Assembly: GCF_035013185.1 (NCBI RefSeq)
Contig: NZ_JAYGJO010000024.1
Coordinates: forward strand, 19,527 to 83,526
DNA: 64,000 bases
Source: Acerihabitans sp035013185
Lineage (GTDB): Bacteria; Pseudomonadota; Gammaproteobacteria; Enterobacterales; Enterobacteriaceae
Direction: 5' to 3'
Below the pieces are notes generated by a model. The model was not told the DNA's origin and ran no database searches. It was given only the letters and a program-made list of their open reading frames with translations. This document shows, piece after piece, positions 1-10,429 of this stretch. How positions within the stretch are numbered: position 1 is the first letter of the stretch; every line of letters starts with the position of its first letter. The position numbers were made by a program, and so were the translations under genes.

Positions 1-3000
1 GGGTTCGGGACGGCAATAAAACACTCCGTTGCCAGGGTTATCCGCCGCAACCCCGCGTAAGAACAGATAAAACACGCCGCCAAAGTCCCGTTGATAGTCG
101 TAATCAAGCAGACGATGGCGCAAATAGCGATGCAACGCCAGTGTGTATAATTGATACTGCAAATCATAACGATGTTCCACCATCGCCTGGGCCATAGCCT
201 CAGGCGTATAGGCGGCATTGTCCTCGCCAAGCCAGTTGGATTTATAATCCAGCAGGTAATAACGACCGTGCCAGCGAAAGACCAGGTCGATAAATCCCTT
301 CAACATACCCCGCACCTGAGGAAAATCCAGCGGTGGGCAACAGGCCGACAGTGGGTCATACGTTTTACACAGATGATCCAGACGTTCGGCGGTGACTGTG
401 GCTTGAATTGGCAAGTAGAACTGCAGTTCCACCTGTTTGTCCGATGCACTGATATCCGCCAGCATGACACCCTGCGTGCTCAAGGGCGCATGCAGTACCC
501 GTGTTATCCAGTGCAAAAGCACCGGCTGCCAGATGCCATCGATAGCGTGGCGTAATAATTGTTCGTTTAACCAGACTTCATCCACCGGCTGGGTAAAATC
601 CAGTGTTTCAAACAACGCATGCAAAAAAGTGCCCGGCGAGGCGCCGCGAGCAAAGGTGTGGGGATTGAGCGCGATGTCCGTGTCTTCCTGGCGTTCACCG
701 GCCGCGTCGGTGTCCAACTTGGGTTGAAAATCCATCAACGGCGTTGAGCCAGCATGCTGCTGCAGACCGGAATAGCTGGTGACGCGCCAGTTATCCTGGG
801 CGCGCGAGGGGAAATGGCGTGCGGCCAGCCGCCGCCGATCGTCCGAATCGGGCTGGCGCGGTAGCACCTCCGGCTGGCCAAGGGGAACTAACGCGATGTT
901 CTCCCCAACCAGCGCCTCAAGCTGGTTTTGCAAATAGGCGGCATCCCCGGATTTTCCCTGTTGAATCAAATAACCCAGGGCGCTTAAGTGCAGATCAGTA
1001 TCACCGGATTTGGCGCGATTGCCACGAAACAGCGGCGCGATGCCAATAGCGCAGTGATAAATGGATCGGGTTAACGCGACGTACAACAAACGCAAATCCT
1101 CCGCCAAACGCTCCTCTTCCGCCAACACCAGGCTATCGGCGGAAGCCGAGAGATCGAGCCAGGCGTTATAGTCTTGTCTGTCGTGGAACAACGGGCGTTT
1201 TTGCGCTCGAAAATCCGCCATAAACGGCAAAAAAACCACTGGGAACTCAAGTCCCTTCGATTTATGCACCGTGGTGATACGGACCAACAGTCGGTCGCTT
1301 TCCAACCGCAACTGCTGGTTATCCGCATGGGTATCCGGCAGTTCTATCTGCAACGCCAGCCAACGTACCAGTGCATGTTCGTTATCCAACTGCCCAGAGG
1401 CCTCTTGCAACAGTTCGGCCAGGTGCAACAGGTCGGTTAATCGACGCTCGCCGCTGTCGCTTGCCAGTAGATTTTCTGCCATGTGATGCCGTTTCATTAA
1501 TTGGCTCAGCATGGGTAACACACCTCGCTGTTGCCATAACTGGCGGTAGGCAGCAAATTCATCCACCAGTGCATCCCAGGCCAGCTCATCGTTGTTGGTA
1601 CTGTCAATTTCCTGAGAGTCCAATCCCATGAGGCTGGTTGCCAGTGCACAGCGTAGGGCATTGTCACGGTCGGGGATCAATATTGCCTGTAACAACCAGA
1701 GCAACTCACGCGCTTCCGGCGTTTCATAGACACTGTCACGATTTGAAAGGTATACCGCAGGAATCGATAACGCACTGAGCGCATCGCGAATCAAGGTCGC
1801 TTCATGACGGTTACGCACCAGCACGGTAATATCCGAAGCCTGCAAAGGCGAGCGCTCCCCGAGACCGGTAAGCCAAGCTTGCCCCTGTTGGCTGGCGGCC
1901 AGCAGATTGTTAATACTGACGGCGCACTGGCGAGCCATACTTTGTTGGTACTCGCTTACGCCAACCCCATCGCCGGGCTGCAACCAAAACGTCATAGCCG
2001 GTTGGATCTGCTGGCTGACCTCCAGCGCTAATCCGGCATTACGCCCAGCGGCGCAGACCGGTAAAAAGGGAATTTGCCCAAAGATAAACGGCTGCGGCAC
2101 GGACTGGAACAACCGATTGACCGCGCCCACCATGGCGGGAGATGAGCGCCAGTTGGTATCAAGGCTATAGTGGGCGCTAACTTCATCTCTGGCGCGCATA
2201 TAGGTAAAAATATCCGCGCCGCGAAATGCGTAAATCGCCTGTTTCGGATCACCGATCAACACTAAGCCACAGTCCGGCTGGTCACCGTACAATGCGCGAA
2301 AAATGCGGTATTGCTGCGGGTCGGTATCCTGAAATTCATCAATCATCGCCACGGGATAGTGCTCGCGTACCCATTGGGCCAGTGCCTCACCGCCAGGGCC
2401 GAGTAACGCCCGATCAAAATGGCTGAGCAGATCGTCAAACCCCATTTCGCCGCGTCGCTGCTTTTCCTGTTCCAGCGCCTGACGTATCTCATCCAGGGCC
2501 AGCACGAATATCAGCTCGCGCAGGGTCAACCGGTGATCAAAAAACCGATCGAGTGCCTCAAATAACGGGTGTGTCGGTGTTATGCCTTTGAGGGTTTTGG
2601 CTGTCAGTACCGACTGACGAAATCGTTCGAGTTCTTTGGGAAGTTCATAATCTTCGGTGGTGATGGCGGCCCAGGCCGAGATTTTATCCAGCCACAAAGG
2701 CAGGTTTTTGCTGCTATAAGATCGTTTATCAACGCCAGAGCCGCTAATCAGGTCCAACAGTTGCCCCGCCGCTGCCAGCCACTGCTGCTTTACAGTATCA
2801 ATCCCGGCGACAATCCGTTGATGGCGCTGGTGAATGGATTCGGTTTTATCCGGTGGGTTGCGCACCACCGGTGCTTCGCCCTGTATGTAAGGCAATAACT
2901 CCGCCAACAGTTTTTCGGGGCCGTCCCAGTCTTTATTGACCACCCGCGCGATGGCGTAAGGCAGGGGATAACAATGGCGACGCCAAAAATCGGCACAGAC

Positions 3001-3480
3001 CTGACGTCGCAGCGCCGTCTCGTCTTCCACCAGCGTTTGCTGGAACATCATGCCGGATTCTACGGTGTGTTGGCTGAGCATTCGTTGGCAAAAACCGTGG
3101 ATGGTGTATATCGCCGCATTATCCATTTGCCGTTCGGCGGCCAATAGCTGGCGGGCGGCAAGCAAACAATCAGGGATCTGCTGCAACAGATCGCGCAATA
3201 ACGGATCGTCACTGCTGCGGCGTACGCAGGCCAGCCGCAGGCGGTGAATATTCTGCCGAATCCGCCCACGCAACTCGTCAGTGGCCGCTTCGGTAAAAGT
3301 GACCACCAGTATCTCCTCGACGCTTAGCGCACGAGGATACGCCGCCTGCTGGCCCAACCCTAGCAGCAAACGCAAATACAGCGCGGCCAGGGTATAGGTT
3401 TTGCCGGTGCCCGCCGAGGCTTCAATCAGGCTTGCCCCATGTAGCGGCAAAGTAAGCGGGTCAAGAATGTGCGTGGTCAA
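1..3480 (-). CDS. recB: Exonuclease V (RecBCD) beta subunit RecB, 3' end cut by the window edge
   Basis: RecB is the 3'-5' helicase and nuclease subunit of RecBCD, which processes double-strand ends for recombination. The minus frame has no stop from 3480 to position 1 (1160 codons). E. coli RecB has about 1180 residues, so only a few C-terminal residues are missing. Walker A appears near the N-terminus (EASAGTGKT). The helicase aspartate motif appears as MIDEFQDTD, followed by GDPKQAIYAFRGAD. The C-terminal nuclease shows GFIDLVF, LLDYKSNW and DYDYQRDFGG. The start is a TTG at 3478-3480 with AGGGA about ten bases upstream. It lies 15 bp after the ptrA stop, in the same frame, and I see no ATG or GTG that would keep the conserved N-terminus. 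recC-ptrA-recB is the usual enterobacterial order, so translation is probably coupled. Confidence 0.95.
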   Translation of the reverse strand, partial: MTTHILDPLTLPLHGASLIEASAGTGKTYTLAALYLRLLLGLGQQAAYPRALSVEEILVVTFTEAATDELRGRIRQNIHRLRLACVRRSSDDPLLRDLLQQIPDCLLAARQLLAAERQMDNAAIYTIHGFCQRMLSQHTVESGMMFQQTLVEDETALRRQVCADFWRRHCYPLPYAIARVVNKDWDGPEKLLAELLPYIQGEAPVVRNPPDKTESIHQRHQRIVAGIDTVKQQWLAAAGQLLDLISGSGVDKRSYSSKNLPLWLDKISAWAAITTEDYELPKELERFRQSVLTAKTLKGITPTHPLFEALDRFFDHRLTLRELIFVLALDEIRQALEQEKQRRGEMGFDDLLSHFDRALLGPGGEALAQWVREHYPVAMIDEFQDTDPQQYRIFRALYGDQPDCGLVLIGDPKQAIYAFRGADIFTYMRARDEVSAHYSLDTNWRSSPAMVGAVNRLFQSVPQPFIFGQIPFLPVCAAGRNAGLALEVSQQIQPAMTFWLQPGDGVGVSEYQQSMARQCAVSINNLLAASQQGQAWLTGLGERSPLQASDITVLVRNRHEATLIRDALSALSIPAVYLSNRDSVYETPEARELLWLLQAILIPDRDNALRCALATSLMGLDSQEIDSTNNDELAWDALVDEFAAYRQLWQQRGVLPMLSQLMKRHHMAENLLASDSGERRLTDLLHLAELLQEASGQLDNEHALVRWLALQIELPDTHADNQQLRLESDRLLVRITTVHKSKGLEFPVVFLPFMADFRAQKRPLFHDRQDYNAWLDLSASADSLVLAEEERLAEDLRLLYVALTRSIYHCAIGIAPLFRGNRAKSGDTDLHLSALGYLIQQGKSGDAAYLQNQLEALVGENIALVPLGQPEVLPRQPDSDDRRRLAARHFPSRAQDNWRVTSYSGLQQHAGSTPLMDFQPKLDTDAAGERQEDTDIALNPHTFARGASPGTFLHALFETLDFTQPVDEVWLNEQLLRHAIDGIWQPVLLHWITRVLHAPLSTQGVMLADISASDKQVELQFYLPIQATVTAERLDHLCKTYDPLSACCPPLDFPQVRGMLKGFIDLVFRWHGRYYLLDYKSNWLGEDNAAYTPEAMAQAMVEHRYDLQYQLYTLALHRYLRHRLLDYDYQRDFGGVFYLFLRGVAADNPGNGVFYCRPEP

Positions 3481-3495
3481 AAGTCGTTGATCCCT

Positions 3496-6381
3496 CTACT
3501 GGTGAGTAAGCTCAGGCAAGGTTTTCTGCAACGCAGAGGCGTTGGGATAGATGACCCAACCTGACGGGGCAGCGTACTGGGTTTGGTCGTGGCCCTTCAC
3601 ACCGATCTGCGATAACAGCGCCAACCCGTTGGGTTCAATCACCGCCTGATGAAAAAAGTCCGCCAGTTGCGGCAACGTGATCTGGTGCAGTTGAGCAATG
3701 AGCTTATCACGGGTATCAAATTGTGGATTGTCGTGCTCGATCTCATCGGTATATCGGTCTACCTCTGCGCCTAACGTCTGGGGCTGCTGTAACAATTGGC
3801 TGATAATACCTTGTTTATATTGCTCGAAATCCGCCGGCGGCAAGGCACGTAACCGCGGCTCAACCTGGTCGAAAAAGGCCTGGTAGCGCTGATAAAGATA
3901 GGCCGGCTGGCGGGTACCGCTTTGCAACACAAACCCGATGCCACCCTGCTCCCCGACACAGACTGGCAGGCTGAAGATCGCGTATCCCAGTTGCTCACGG
4001 GTGCGCAATTGCTGGTAAAACCAAGACTCGATGATTTGCGACAATAAATAGCTGTAGGCGGTACCCTGCACCCGGTCGTAACCGGTTGGCACATACACTG
4101 CGGCCAGGGCTGAATCGGTACTGCCGCCGATTTTTTGGATGATGGCCCGCTGCGCTTGCCGGATTTGTACTTGGCTTGAACGTGGCCACCCGGTACCCAT
4201 CCAGCCGATCTGCTTTTTCAGCTCAGCGGCCAGGGCTGTCGCCTGCGGTGCAGTCAGGTTGCCCACTACCAGCATATCCAGGGATGCGGACCTGAACATG
4301 TTATTACGATAGTCGATTAAATCCTGTAACCTAATGTCGTTTATCACCGCCCGGCGTGTATCTCGTTCCACATAGGGTAGCGTCGACAACACTTTTGAGG
4401 GAATCATCGCCTGGGCATAGGGTTTTTCTTTTTCCGTACCGTTAAGCTGCTCAAGATACCAGCTTTTCGCCTGGGTCAATTGATCTGCGGTGGGGGTAAA
4501 ACTCACATAACGATTGACCAGGCTCAACACCAATGGCGTCAGGCGCTGGGTATAGCCGGTGGCTTTGATGGTCAAACCATCGTTTTCATAGCTGGAAAAA
4601 CTGATGCCGCCCACATAGGCCTGATTGCTCAATTCGGCCAGATCCTGCCCGGCGATGTAATCAATCATGGCGTAAAGCACCTGATCACGGGCGTTGGACA
4701 TGATAGTGGGATTGCGAAAATTAAGGGTGATATCCGCCCGGGGTTCATCGGCGAAATACCGGCTTGGCATATAACGCAACCGCAAACCGGGCTCATCAAT
4801 AATCAGTTGCGGATGTGTGAGCGCGCTCTGCGGCTTAATCAAAGAAAAGTCATTGGCAATATAGGGGTTAAGCGCCGGCAGCGACAAGTCTATTTGCCCC
4901 TGGGTCCGTTGCCATAGCGCCAGGCGCTCCGGCGTTATGGCCTCGACCTGATAAGGCGCGTTAACAAAATAGGCGGTTTTGTCATGAGGTTCGTCGGGGC
5001 TGACAAACCAAACACGGGCATTTTCCGGCGTCATGCTGTCCAAGCGGGCGGCTATCGCCTGCGGGTCGTAACGATCGGCCAGATACGAAGCATCAAGCAC
5101 ATGTGCCACCGGCACCCTCAGCATGGCGTCCACCAGCCATTCGATATAGTCCATGTTGCGGGTGATCACCGGATAGCGAAAATCCTGATCCAACACATGG
5201 GCGATTTCATCAAAATACTGCTGTTGTATCCCCTTTTCACGCAACTCTTTCAAATAACTGAAAATGGCCGCCACCACCTCATCCCGTTGTCTAAAGCCTT
5301 TATCACTTAACGAGACGGCGATGGCAAACACCCCACCGTTGCGATCGATCATTGGATCAGCACCAGCGTCAATAGCGTCGGCCAGGCCCTGTTTTTGCAG
5401 CCAGTCCGCGAGGGTATTGGTACTGCGATTACTGATCAGATAACTGATATAGGTGTCGGTTTTGCTACGAAAAGCCTTGCTGTTATTGGCGATGGGAAAC
5501 TCGACTCGCAACGTCTTTTGCGGTTGTACCGGCTGATAATGAATCAGAATACCGGTCTGCTTACGTGTCACTACCGGCACGGTAATGTCAGGCACGCTGG
5601 CGTTATGGTTGGCGACACGGCCATAGGTCTGCGCCGCTATCTGCGCCAGCCGGGGCAGCGGCTGATTACTATAAATGACCGCCACCATCAGATTGGCTGA
5701 GTAGTAGCGATGGTAAAATGCGGTTAACGCCTGATGCAAATTGCTGCCGGGCTTATCGCGTAGCGTGTCTAGATTACCGCCCGAAAAACGGGCACCGGGA
5801 TGAGCTGGATTGATGGTTTCGGCACGAATCTGCGCCATGCGTAAACTGTCGTTGGCCCGGGCCATGGTGAGTTCGGCATTGACCGCATGGCGCTCCTTAT
5901 CGGCGTATCCTGGATCGAGTAATGGGCTGGCGATCGCATCCGCCAGCCGGTCGATCGCCGGTAATAAAGCGTCATTTTCCACCTCAAGGTAAAATGCCGT
6001 GCGGTAAGATGCGGTGCTGGCGTTATGGTCGCCGCCGTGCTTTTTCAGAAATTCGTCCAGATTTCCCGGTTGCGGGTAATGTGTTGAACCCATCAGGATC
6101 ATATGTTCCAGGTAATGGGCCAATCCCAATTGATTATCCGGATTTTCAAGAGATCCTACCGGAACCGCGATGGCGGAAAGTGATTTTACCGCCTGGGGAT
6201 CGCTGACCAGCAGCACTGTCATGTCATTCGCCAACCGGATGGCCTGATATTGCCTCAGGTCCTGACTACTTTTTCGGATAGTTTCCTTGAGAGGTTGCCA
6301 ACCTGGCGCAGCCACCACCGGTGCCACAGCAAAAAAAACCAACAACGTGCAGCTTATTAACCCAACAACCCATCTTCGCAT
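3496..6381 (-). CDS. ptrA: Protease III (pitrilysin), periplasmic zinc metallopeptidase
   Basis: Pitrilysin is a periplasmic M16 zinc endopeptidase that cuts small polypeptides. The protein has about 961 residues, the family length, and aligns along its whole length with E. coli PtrA. The inverted zinc motif HYLEH sits near residue 90, and the downstream glutamate is in NAELTMARA. An N-terminal signal peptide is visible (basic MRRW, a hydrophobic stretch, then VVAAPGW). I chose the ATG at 6381, preceded by GGAGAG at about 4 bp, over a TTG eight codons upstream that would spoil the signal peptide. The gene lies between recC and recB, as in E. coli, although its product has no known role in recombination. 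Confidence 0.95.
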   Translation of the reverse strand: MRRWVVGLISCTLLVFFAVAPVVAAPGWQPLKETIRKSSQDLRQYQAIRLANDMTVLLVSDPQAVKSLSAIAVPVGSLENPDNQLGLAHYLEHMILMGSTHYPQPGNLDEFLKKHGGDHNASTASYRTAFYLEVENDALLPAIDRLADAIASPLLDPGYADKERHAVNAELTMARANDSLRMAQIRAETINPAHPGARFSGGNLDTLRDKPGSNLHQALTAFYHRYYSANLMVAVIYSNQPLPRLAQIAAQTYGRVANHNASVPDITVPVVTRKQTGILIHYQPVQPQKTLRVEFPIANNSKAFRSKTDTYISYLISNRSTNTLADWLQKQGLADAIDAGADPMIDRNGGVFAIAVSLSDKGFRQRDEVVAAIFSYLKELREKGIQQQYFDEIAHVLDQDFRYPVITRNMDYIEWLVDAMLRVPVAHVLDASYLADRYDPQAIAARLDSMTPENARVWFVSPDEPHDKTAYFVNAPYQVEAITPERLALWQRTQGQIDLSLPALNPYIANDFSLIKPQSALTHPQLIIDEPGLRLRYMPSRYFADEPRADITLNFRNPTIMSNARDQVLYAMIDYIAGQDLAELSNQAYVGGISFSSYENDGLTIKATGYTQRLTPLVLSLVNRYVSFTPTADQLTQAKSWYLEQLNGTEKEKPYAQAMIPSKVLSTLPYVERDTRRAVINDIRLQDLIDYRNNMFRSASLDMLVVGNLTAPQATALAAELKKQIGWMGTGWPRSSQVQIRQAQRAIIQKIGGSTDSALAAVYVPTGYDRVQGTAYSYLLSQIIESWFYQQLRTREQLGYAIFSLPVCVGEQGGIGFVLQSGTRQPAYLYQRYQAFFDQVEPRLRALPPADFEQYKQGIISQLLQQPQTLGAEVDRYTDEIEHDNPQFDTRDKLIAQLHQITLPQLADFFHQAVIEPNGLALLSQIGVKGHDQTQYAAPSGWVIYPNASALQKTLPELTHQ

Positions 6382-6493
6382 GCCACTCTCCGAAAACAAT
6401 ACCAACGGTCAGCGTTGACCACATCACTATCAATCCGATATCCAATGGATAGAACCCAATATGCCATCATGGCAGTATTCGCGCTGGTAACAC

Positions 6494-9400
6494 CTATTTT
6501 TTGGGCCGCTGAGGTTTTTCCGTTTGCGCGAGATTGCTGCAAAACGGCGCCAGCAGATACGTTTGCGCGGCCTGGATAATTTCCTGGATCCGCGGCTCAT
6601 CCAATTGACGCATAATACGCTGCAAATAGGGATCTTGTCCTTCACCGGGGGTAAAACCGTCCCCCTGCCAAGCCTGCACCAGCTTATCACACGCCTGCCG
6701 CTGGCAGGTCTCGTCCCAGTTAATGGCACCGGTGTGGCGATCAACACTCTGGCCTAACCACGCCCCCCCGGCGCGATTTAACAATAACAAGGGGATACTC
6801 AGGCCTTGGCAATAACCCGAGACCAGCGTTTGCAGCAGGGTTTTTGCCTGTGCCGCCGCCATGGGAGCAAAACGCCATTCGCCCTTGGTCCCGAACATCC
6901 GGCTTTCACCTTGGCCGCCCATGGCACACCACGCCAGATGTTCCAGCCACAGCGACAAGCCATCTTTCATGGATAATATCCCTGGGCGCCAACGCAGCAG
7001 GCCGTCATCCTGAACCCGGTTCAGCCAGCCACTGAGTTCGATCGTGCCGAGATCCAGACTGACTTCCATACTTTGGGTATCTTGTCGGCGCTGCGCACGC
7101 ACCTGATCGGCCAATTGCGTCAGTTCATTGCGTTGTGTGGCCCAGTAGATCTCACCGAACGCCCCAAAGGGTAACGATCCCGCCGCGCGCATATTACGGT
7201 AGAGTCGATCGGGGTCTTCACCGTCGATCAAGGTATTGAGCAGCCGGTCATTGAGCTGATACCGCGTCAGGCCCTCGATGACAAACGGCTCCTCGTCGGC
7301 CAATTCCGTCTCTTCCAATTGAAAATAAACCCCCAGCCGCTGTTGAAAATAGGCGCGCACCGGATGGGCGTAAAAACGCCGCAAGGTATCGAACGCCAGC
7401 GTGGTCAAGGCTGGCGCCACCAGTGTCTGAGTAAAAACAGGATGCGGTTTGCCACTGGCGCTGGCGGCGGGTAGCCATTGAGCAGCAAAGCTTTGCTGCT
7501 CAGCCCCCGCGATAAAATTTTCCTCCGCAAAGGGCATCCGGGTATGCCATTGGTATAAATGGTCATTCATTCTGGCGGCGCTGGTATCGACATCCAAGTC
7601 CTCATCGCCGGGCAGATGAAAGCTTTGAGCAATATACTCGGTTAATTCACTGACCAAGACCGAGGGATAACGCAGGGTATTGTCCTGGATTGAACGACCA
7701 ATAAAACTGATGTAAAACCGCTGCTGCGCTGAAAGCAGTGCCTCAAGAAATAAATATCGATCGTCATCGCGTCGACTGCGATCACCGCGTCTGGCCTGTT
7801 GCGCCATCAGGTCAAAACCCATCGGCGGTAGAGAACGTGGATAAACCCCATCATTCATACCCAGTAGGCAAACCACCTTAAAAGGAATTGAACGCATAGG
7901 CATCAGTGTACAAAAGTTAATGGTACCGGCTAAAAATCGCTGGCTGATCCGTTGTTGATCCAATCTCGTGGACAGCTCATCATGCAGCAACCGTACCGAC
8001 ACCGGTCGATCAAACGATGCCTGCAGGCCAAACTGTACAATTTGCTGCCAGTGATTCTCCAGCAAAACCAACGCGGTTTCAGCCTCGCCGTCCGGCAGGA
8101 AAAAGTCTGCCACCAGTTGCTGGCAGCAAGGCAACCAATCGACCAGTACCCGTGGTTCGCGCAGAATATCGCGCCAACGCGCCAGCTGCGCCAATAGCTC
8201 CGCAAGATTACCCACCAGTCCGGCAATCAGTCCGCTGGACTCATCATAAGGCAAAATCCCCTGCCAATCTCCGCTTTGGCTATCCATGGCGTACCCCAGC
8301 AGCATACGGGTCAGGCCGAAGCGCCAGGTATGCTGTCCGGTCGCGGGCAGCATCAGCTCACGAATATTATCATCATCGAGCCCCCAACGAACGCCGGATT
8401 CAGCCACCCATTGCCTGAGCAGTTTCTGACCGGCCTCATCAATGGAGAAACGAGCTGCTACCGCCGGCACTTCGAGTAAGGTGAGTACCTGTTCAGCGGC
8501 AAAACGGCTTTGCGGGAGTTCCAGCAGCGCCAGAAACGCCGGCAGTACGGGATGGATATGCCGCGCCCGCCGGTCGGAAATGGCAAACGGCAGATAACGC
8601 CCTGCGCCGACGTGACCGAAAACCGCCTGGATCGCAGGTGTATAACGATCGATATCCGCCACCATGACGATAATATCCCGAGGAGCCAGGGTGGCATCCT
8701 CGCACATCATCGCCAGTAGTCTATCGTGCAGCACCTCGACCTCGCGCTGCGGACTATGGCAAACCTGCACGCTGAGCGAGCGATCCAGGGGTTGCAGTGT
8801 GCGTTTTGCCCGACTGTTTTCGAGGGTCTCGCGACTGATGCCGACCACCGAGTGGTCCTCCAGTTCCAAGATATCCCGTTGCAAGGCCGCCAGCAGGGTA
8901 TCATTGCCGGGGTCCACAAACGCGTCCACTTCACGCGCGTCATCCAATTGGGCCAACAAAAACAGGTTATCGCGGCCAAGTTTTCCCCAAGAGGCCAGCA
9001 GGGGGTTACCTATTTGCTGTTCGCCATCGTCATTAAACAGCGCAGCAGCGTCTTGCGTATGGCGAAAGAGTTCGTGCTCACCCGGCGCTAAATACCGGCT
9101 GCGTTTACGGTTTTGTAATTTAGCCAGAAAGGCATAATCCCTGATATCACCCCAGTAGTAGCGGCAGGGGTTGGTAAACAGTAAATGGACGTCAATATGC
9201 CGGCCAAGTGCCTGCAATGCCTGCATGTAGGTGGGCGGCAAGGCGGAAATACCACAGATAAAAACCCGTTCTGGCAAGCCGGGTGGACACACCTGCGCAC
9301 TCTCCAGAGCCTGAATAAAACGCTGGTAAAGATTGGCCCGATGCCAAGGTGATTGCCCCGCCTGTTCGGTAAAGGAAACCAGTTCAAGCCACAGCGGCGC

Positions 9401-9895
9401 CTGCCAGTCCTGCGCAGCCCCCAGTCCATCCAGTCGTTCTCCCCGTTGCCAGCTGTCCAGCCAGTCCGGCCGAAACACCAGATACTGATCAAACAGGTCG
9501 GCCACCCGGGCGGCAAACTGAAAACATTTACGCTGGTCATCATCCTCATGCAAATACTGGTTAATGGCCTCAAAACCGGGCTTATCACATAATCCCGGCA
9601 GCAGCGTCATCAGTTTCCAGGTCATGGCATCCTTGGAAAAGGCACTCTCAACTGGAATATCCGGCAATACACGCGTAAACATCTGCCAAATAAAACTGGC
9701 CGGCAAAGGAAATTCGATATTGGCAGCTATGCCGAACCGCGACGCCAACTCCATCTGCATCCATTGTGCCATGCCGGTACTTTGCACCAGGATCACTTCC
9801 GGCTGGAAGGGATCGCGCAGTGGCCGTCCTTCTATCAGGGCGGCGGCCAGCGCCTTAAGCAGATCCAGCTGGTTTGAGTGATAAACGGTAAACAT
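6494..9895 (-). CDS. recC: Exonuclease V (RecBCD) gamma subunit RecC
   Basis: RecC is the non-catalytic subunit of RecBCD. It splits the DNA strands and recognises Chi. At 1133 residues it is close to the 1122 of E. coli, and the N-terminus (MFTVYHSNQLDLLKALAAAL) and ILVQSTGMAQWMQM segment match the family clearly. The ATG at 9895 is preceded by a run of Gs that can serve as a ribosome-binding site. The gene is 25 bp downstream of ppdC and 112 bp upstream of ptrA. No frameshift or internal stop is present. Confidence 0.95.
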   Translation of the reverse strand: MFTVYHSNQLDLLKALAAALIEGRPLRDPFQPEVILVQSTGMAQWMQMELASRFGIAANIEFPLPASFIWQMFTRVLPDIPVESAFSKDAMTWKLMTLLPGLCDKPGFEAINQYLHEDDDQRKCFQFAARVADLFDQYLVFRPDWLDSWQRGERLDGLGAAQDWQAPLWLELVSFTEQAGQSPWHRANLYQRFIQALESAQVCPPGLPERVFICGISALPPTYMQALQALGRHIDVHLLFTNPCRYYWGDIRDYAFLAKLQNRKRSRYLAPGEHELFRHTQDAAALFNDDGEQQIGNPLLASWGKLGRDNLFLLAQLDDAREVDAFVDPGNDTLLAALQRDILELEDHSVVGISRETLENSRAKRTLQPLDRSLSVQVCHSPQREVEVLHDRLLAMMCEDATLAPRDIIVMVADIDRYTPAIQAVFGHVGAGRYLPFAISDRRARHIHPVLPAFLALLELPQSRFAAEQVLTLLEVPAVAARFSIDEAGQKLLRQWVAESGVRWGLDDDNIRELMLPATGQHTWRFGLTRMLLGYAMDSQSGDWQGILPYDESSGLIAGLVGNLAELLAQLARWRDILREPRVLVDWLPCCQQLVADFFLPDGEAETALVLLENHWQQIVQFGLQASFDRPVSVRLLHDELSTRLDQQRISQRFLAGTINFCTLMPMRSIPFKVVCLLGMNDGVYPRSLPPMGFDLMAQQARRGDRSRRDDDRYLFLEALLSAQQRFYISFIGRSIQDNTLRYPSVLVSELTEYIAQSFHLPGDEDLDVDTSAARMNDHLYQWHTRMPFAEENFIAGAEQQSFAAQWLPAASASGKPHPVFTQTLVAPALTTLAFDTLRRFYAHPVRAYFQQRLGVYFQLEETELADEEPFVIEGLTRYQLNDRLLNTLIDGEDPDRLYRNMRAAGSLPFGAFGEIYWATQRNELTQLADQVRAQRRQDTQSMEVSLDLGTIELSGWLNRVQDDGLLRWRPGILSMKDGLSLWLEHLAWCAMGGQGESRMFGTKGEWRFAPMAAAQAKTLLQTLVSGYCQGLSIPLLLLNRAGGAWLGQSVDRHTGAINWDETCQRQACDKLVQAWQGDGFTPGEGQDPYLQRIMRQLDEPRIQEIIQAAQTYLLAPFCSNLAQTEKPQRPKK

Positions 9896-9920
9896 TCCCC
9901 CCCCTTGTCTTACGTGCGCG

Positions 9921-10391
9921 TTATCGTGACAACTGTCGGCCCGGCAACCGCGACGGGTTTGCGTTATGCCGACACTCTAGCGGGATTGGCGCTGAAAACA
10001 AGCGATCATCTTCCCGGTTCCGGTTCGGTGTCTTTTTGCGCTCGGCGCAATGGGCTACACGACAAAACCACCGGTTAAGCGTCACCCGCCGACCGCCGGC
10101 AGTGTGAACCTGGGCGCTCACCCGGGCACATTCCTGAGCCCGCGGTCGTTCGATTAACGCAAGCTGCCAACCTGCGGGAAGGGCTATACTGGCCGCCAGC
10201 CCGGGCCAAGGGTAACATTCCAGCGACTGATGGGCGATATCCAGCGCCAGGCGGAATTGGCGTTGGTCTTCCTGGTGATGTTGCAGGTTTTGCAAATAGT
10301 GCAGTGTCGATAATGCCACCACCGAAAACAGCAGTACGGCCATCATGGCCTCCGGCATAGCCAACCCTCGCTGATCGTTTGTCTCTCGCAT
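9921..10391 (-). CDS. ppdC: Prepilin-type N-terminal methylation protein PpdC
   Basis: This is a pseudopilin-like protein. It has a short leader ending in RG, a processing site (QRG before LAMPEAMMAVLL) with glutamate at mature position 5, and a hydrophobic helix followed by a small soluble domain. It is the last gene of the ppdA-ppdB-ygdB-ppdC set. ATGs occur at 10397 and 10391; the second has GAGGA at a better distance. After the expected end of the domain (LNRWFC) the frame continues for about 45 basic, low-complexity residues, which suggests a lost stop codon or a frameshift near the 3' end. A role in a minor-pseudopilin complex is inferred from the family, since no secretion genes are nearby. 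Confidence 0.8.
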   Translation of the reverse strand: MRETNDQRGLAMPEAMMAVLLFSVVALSTLHYLQNLQHHQEDQRQFRLALDIAHQSLECYPWPGLAASIALPAGWQLALIERPRAQECARVSAQVHTAGGRRVTLNRWFCRVAHCAERKKTPNRNREDDRLFSAPIPLECRHNANPSRLPGRQLSR

Positions 10392-10429
10392 CGCCATTCC
10401 TCATCCATGTTATCCTCCTTTTGCGCCCC

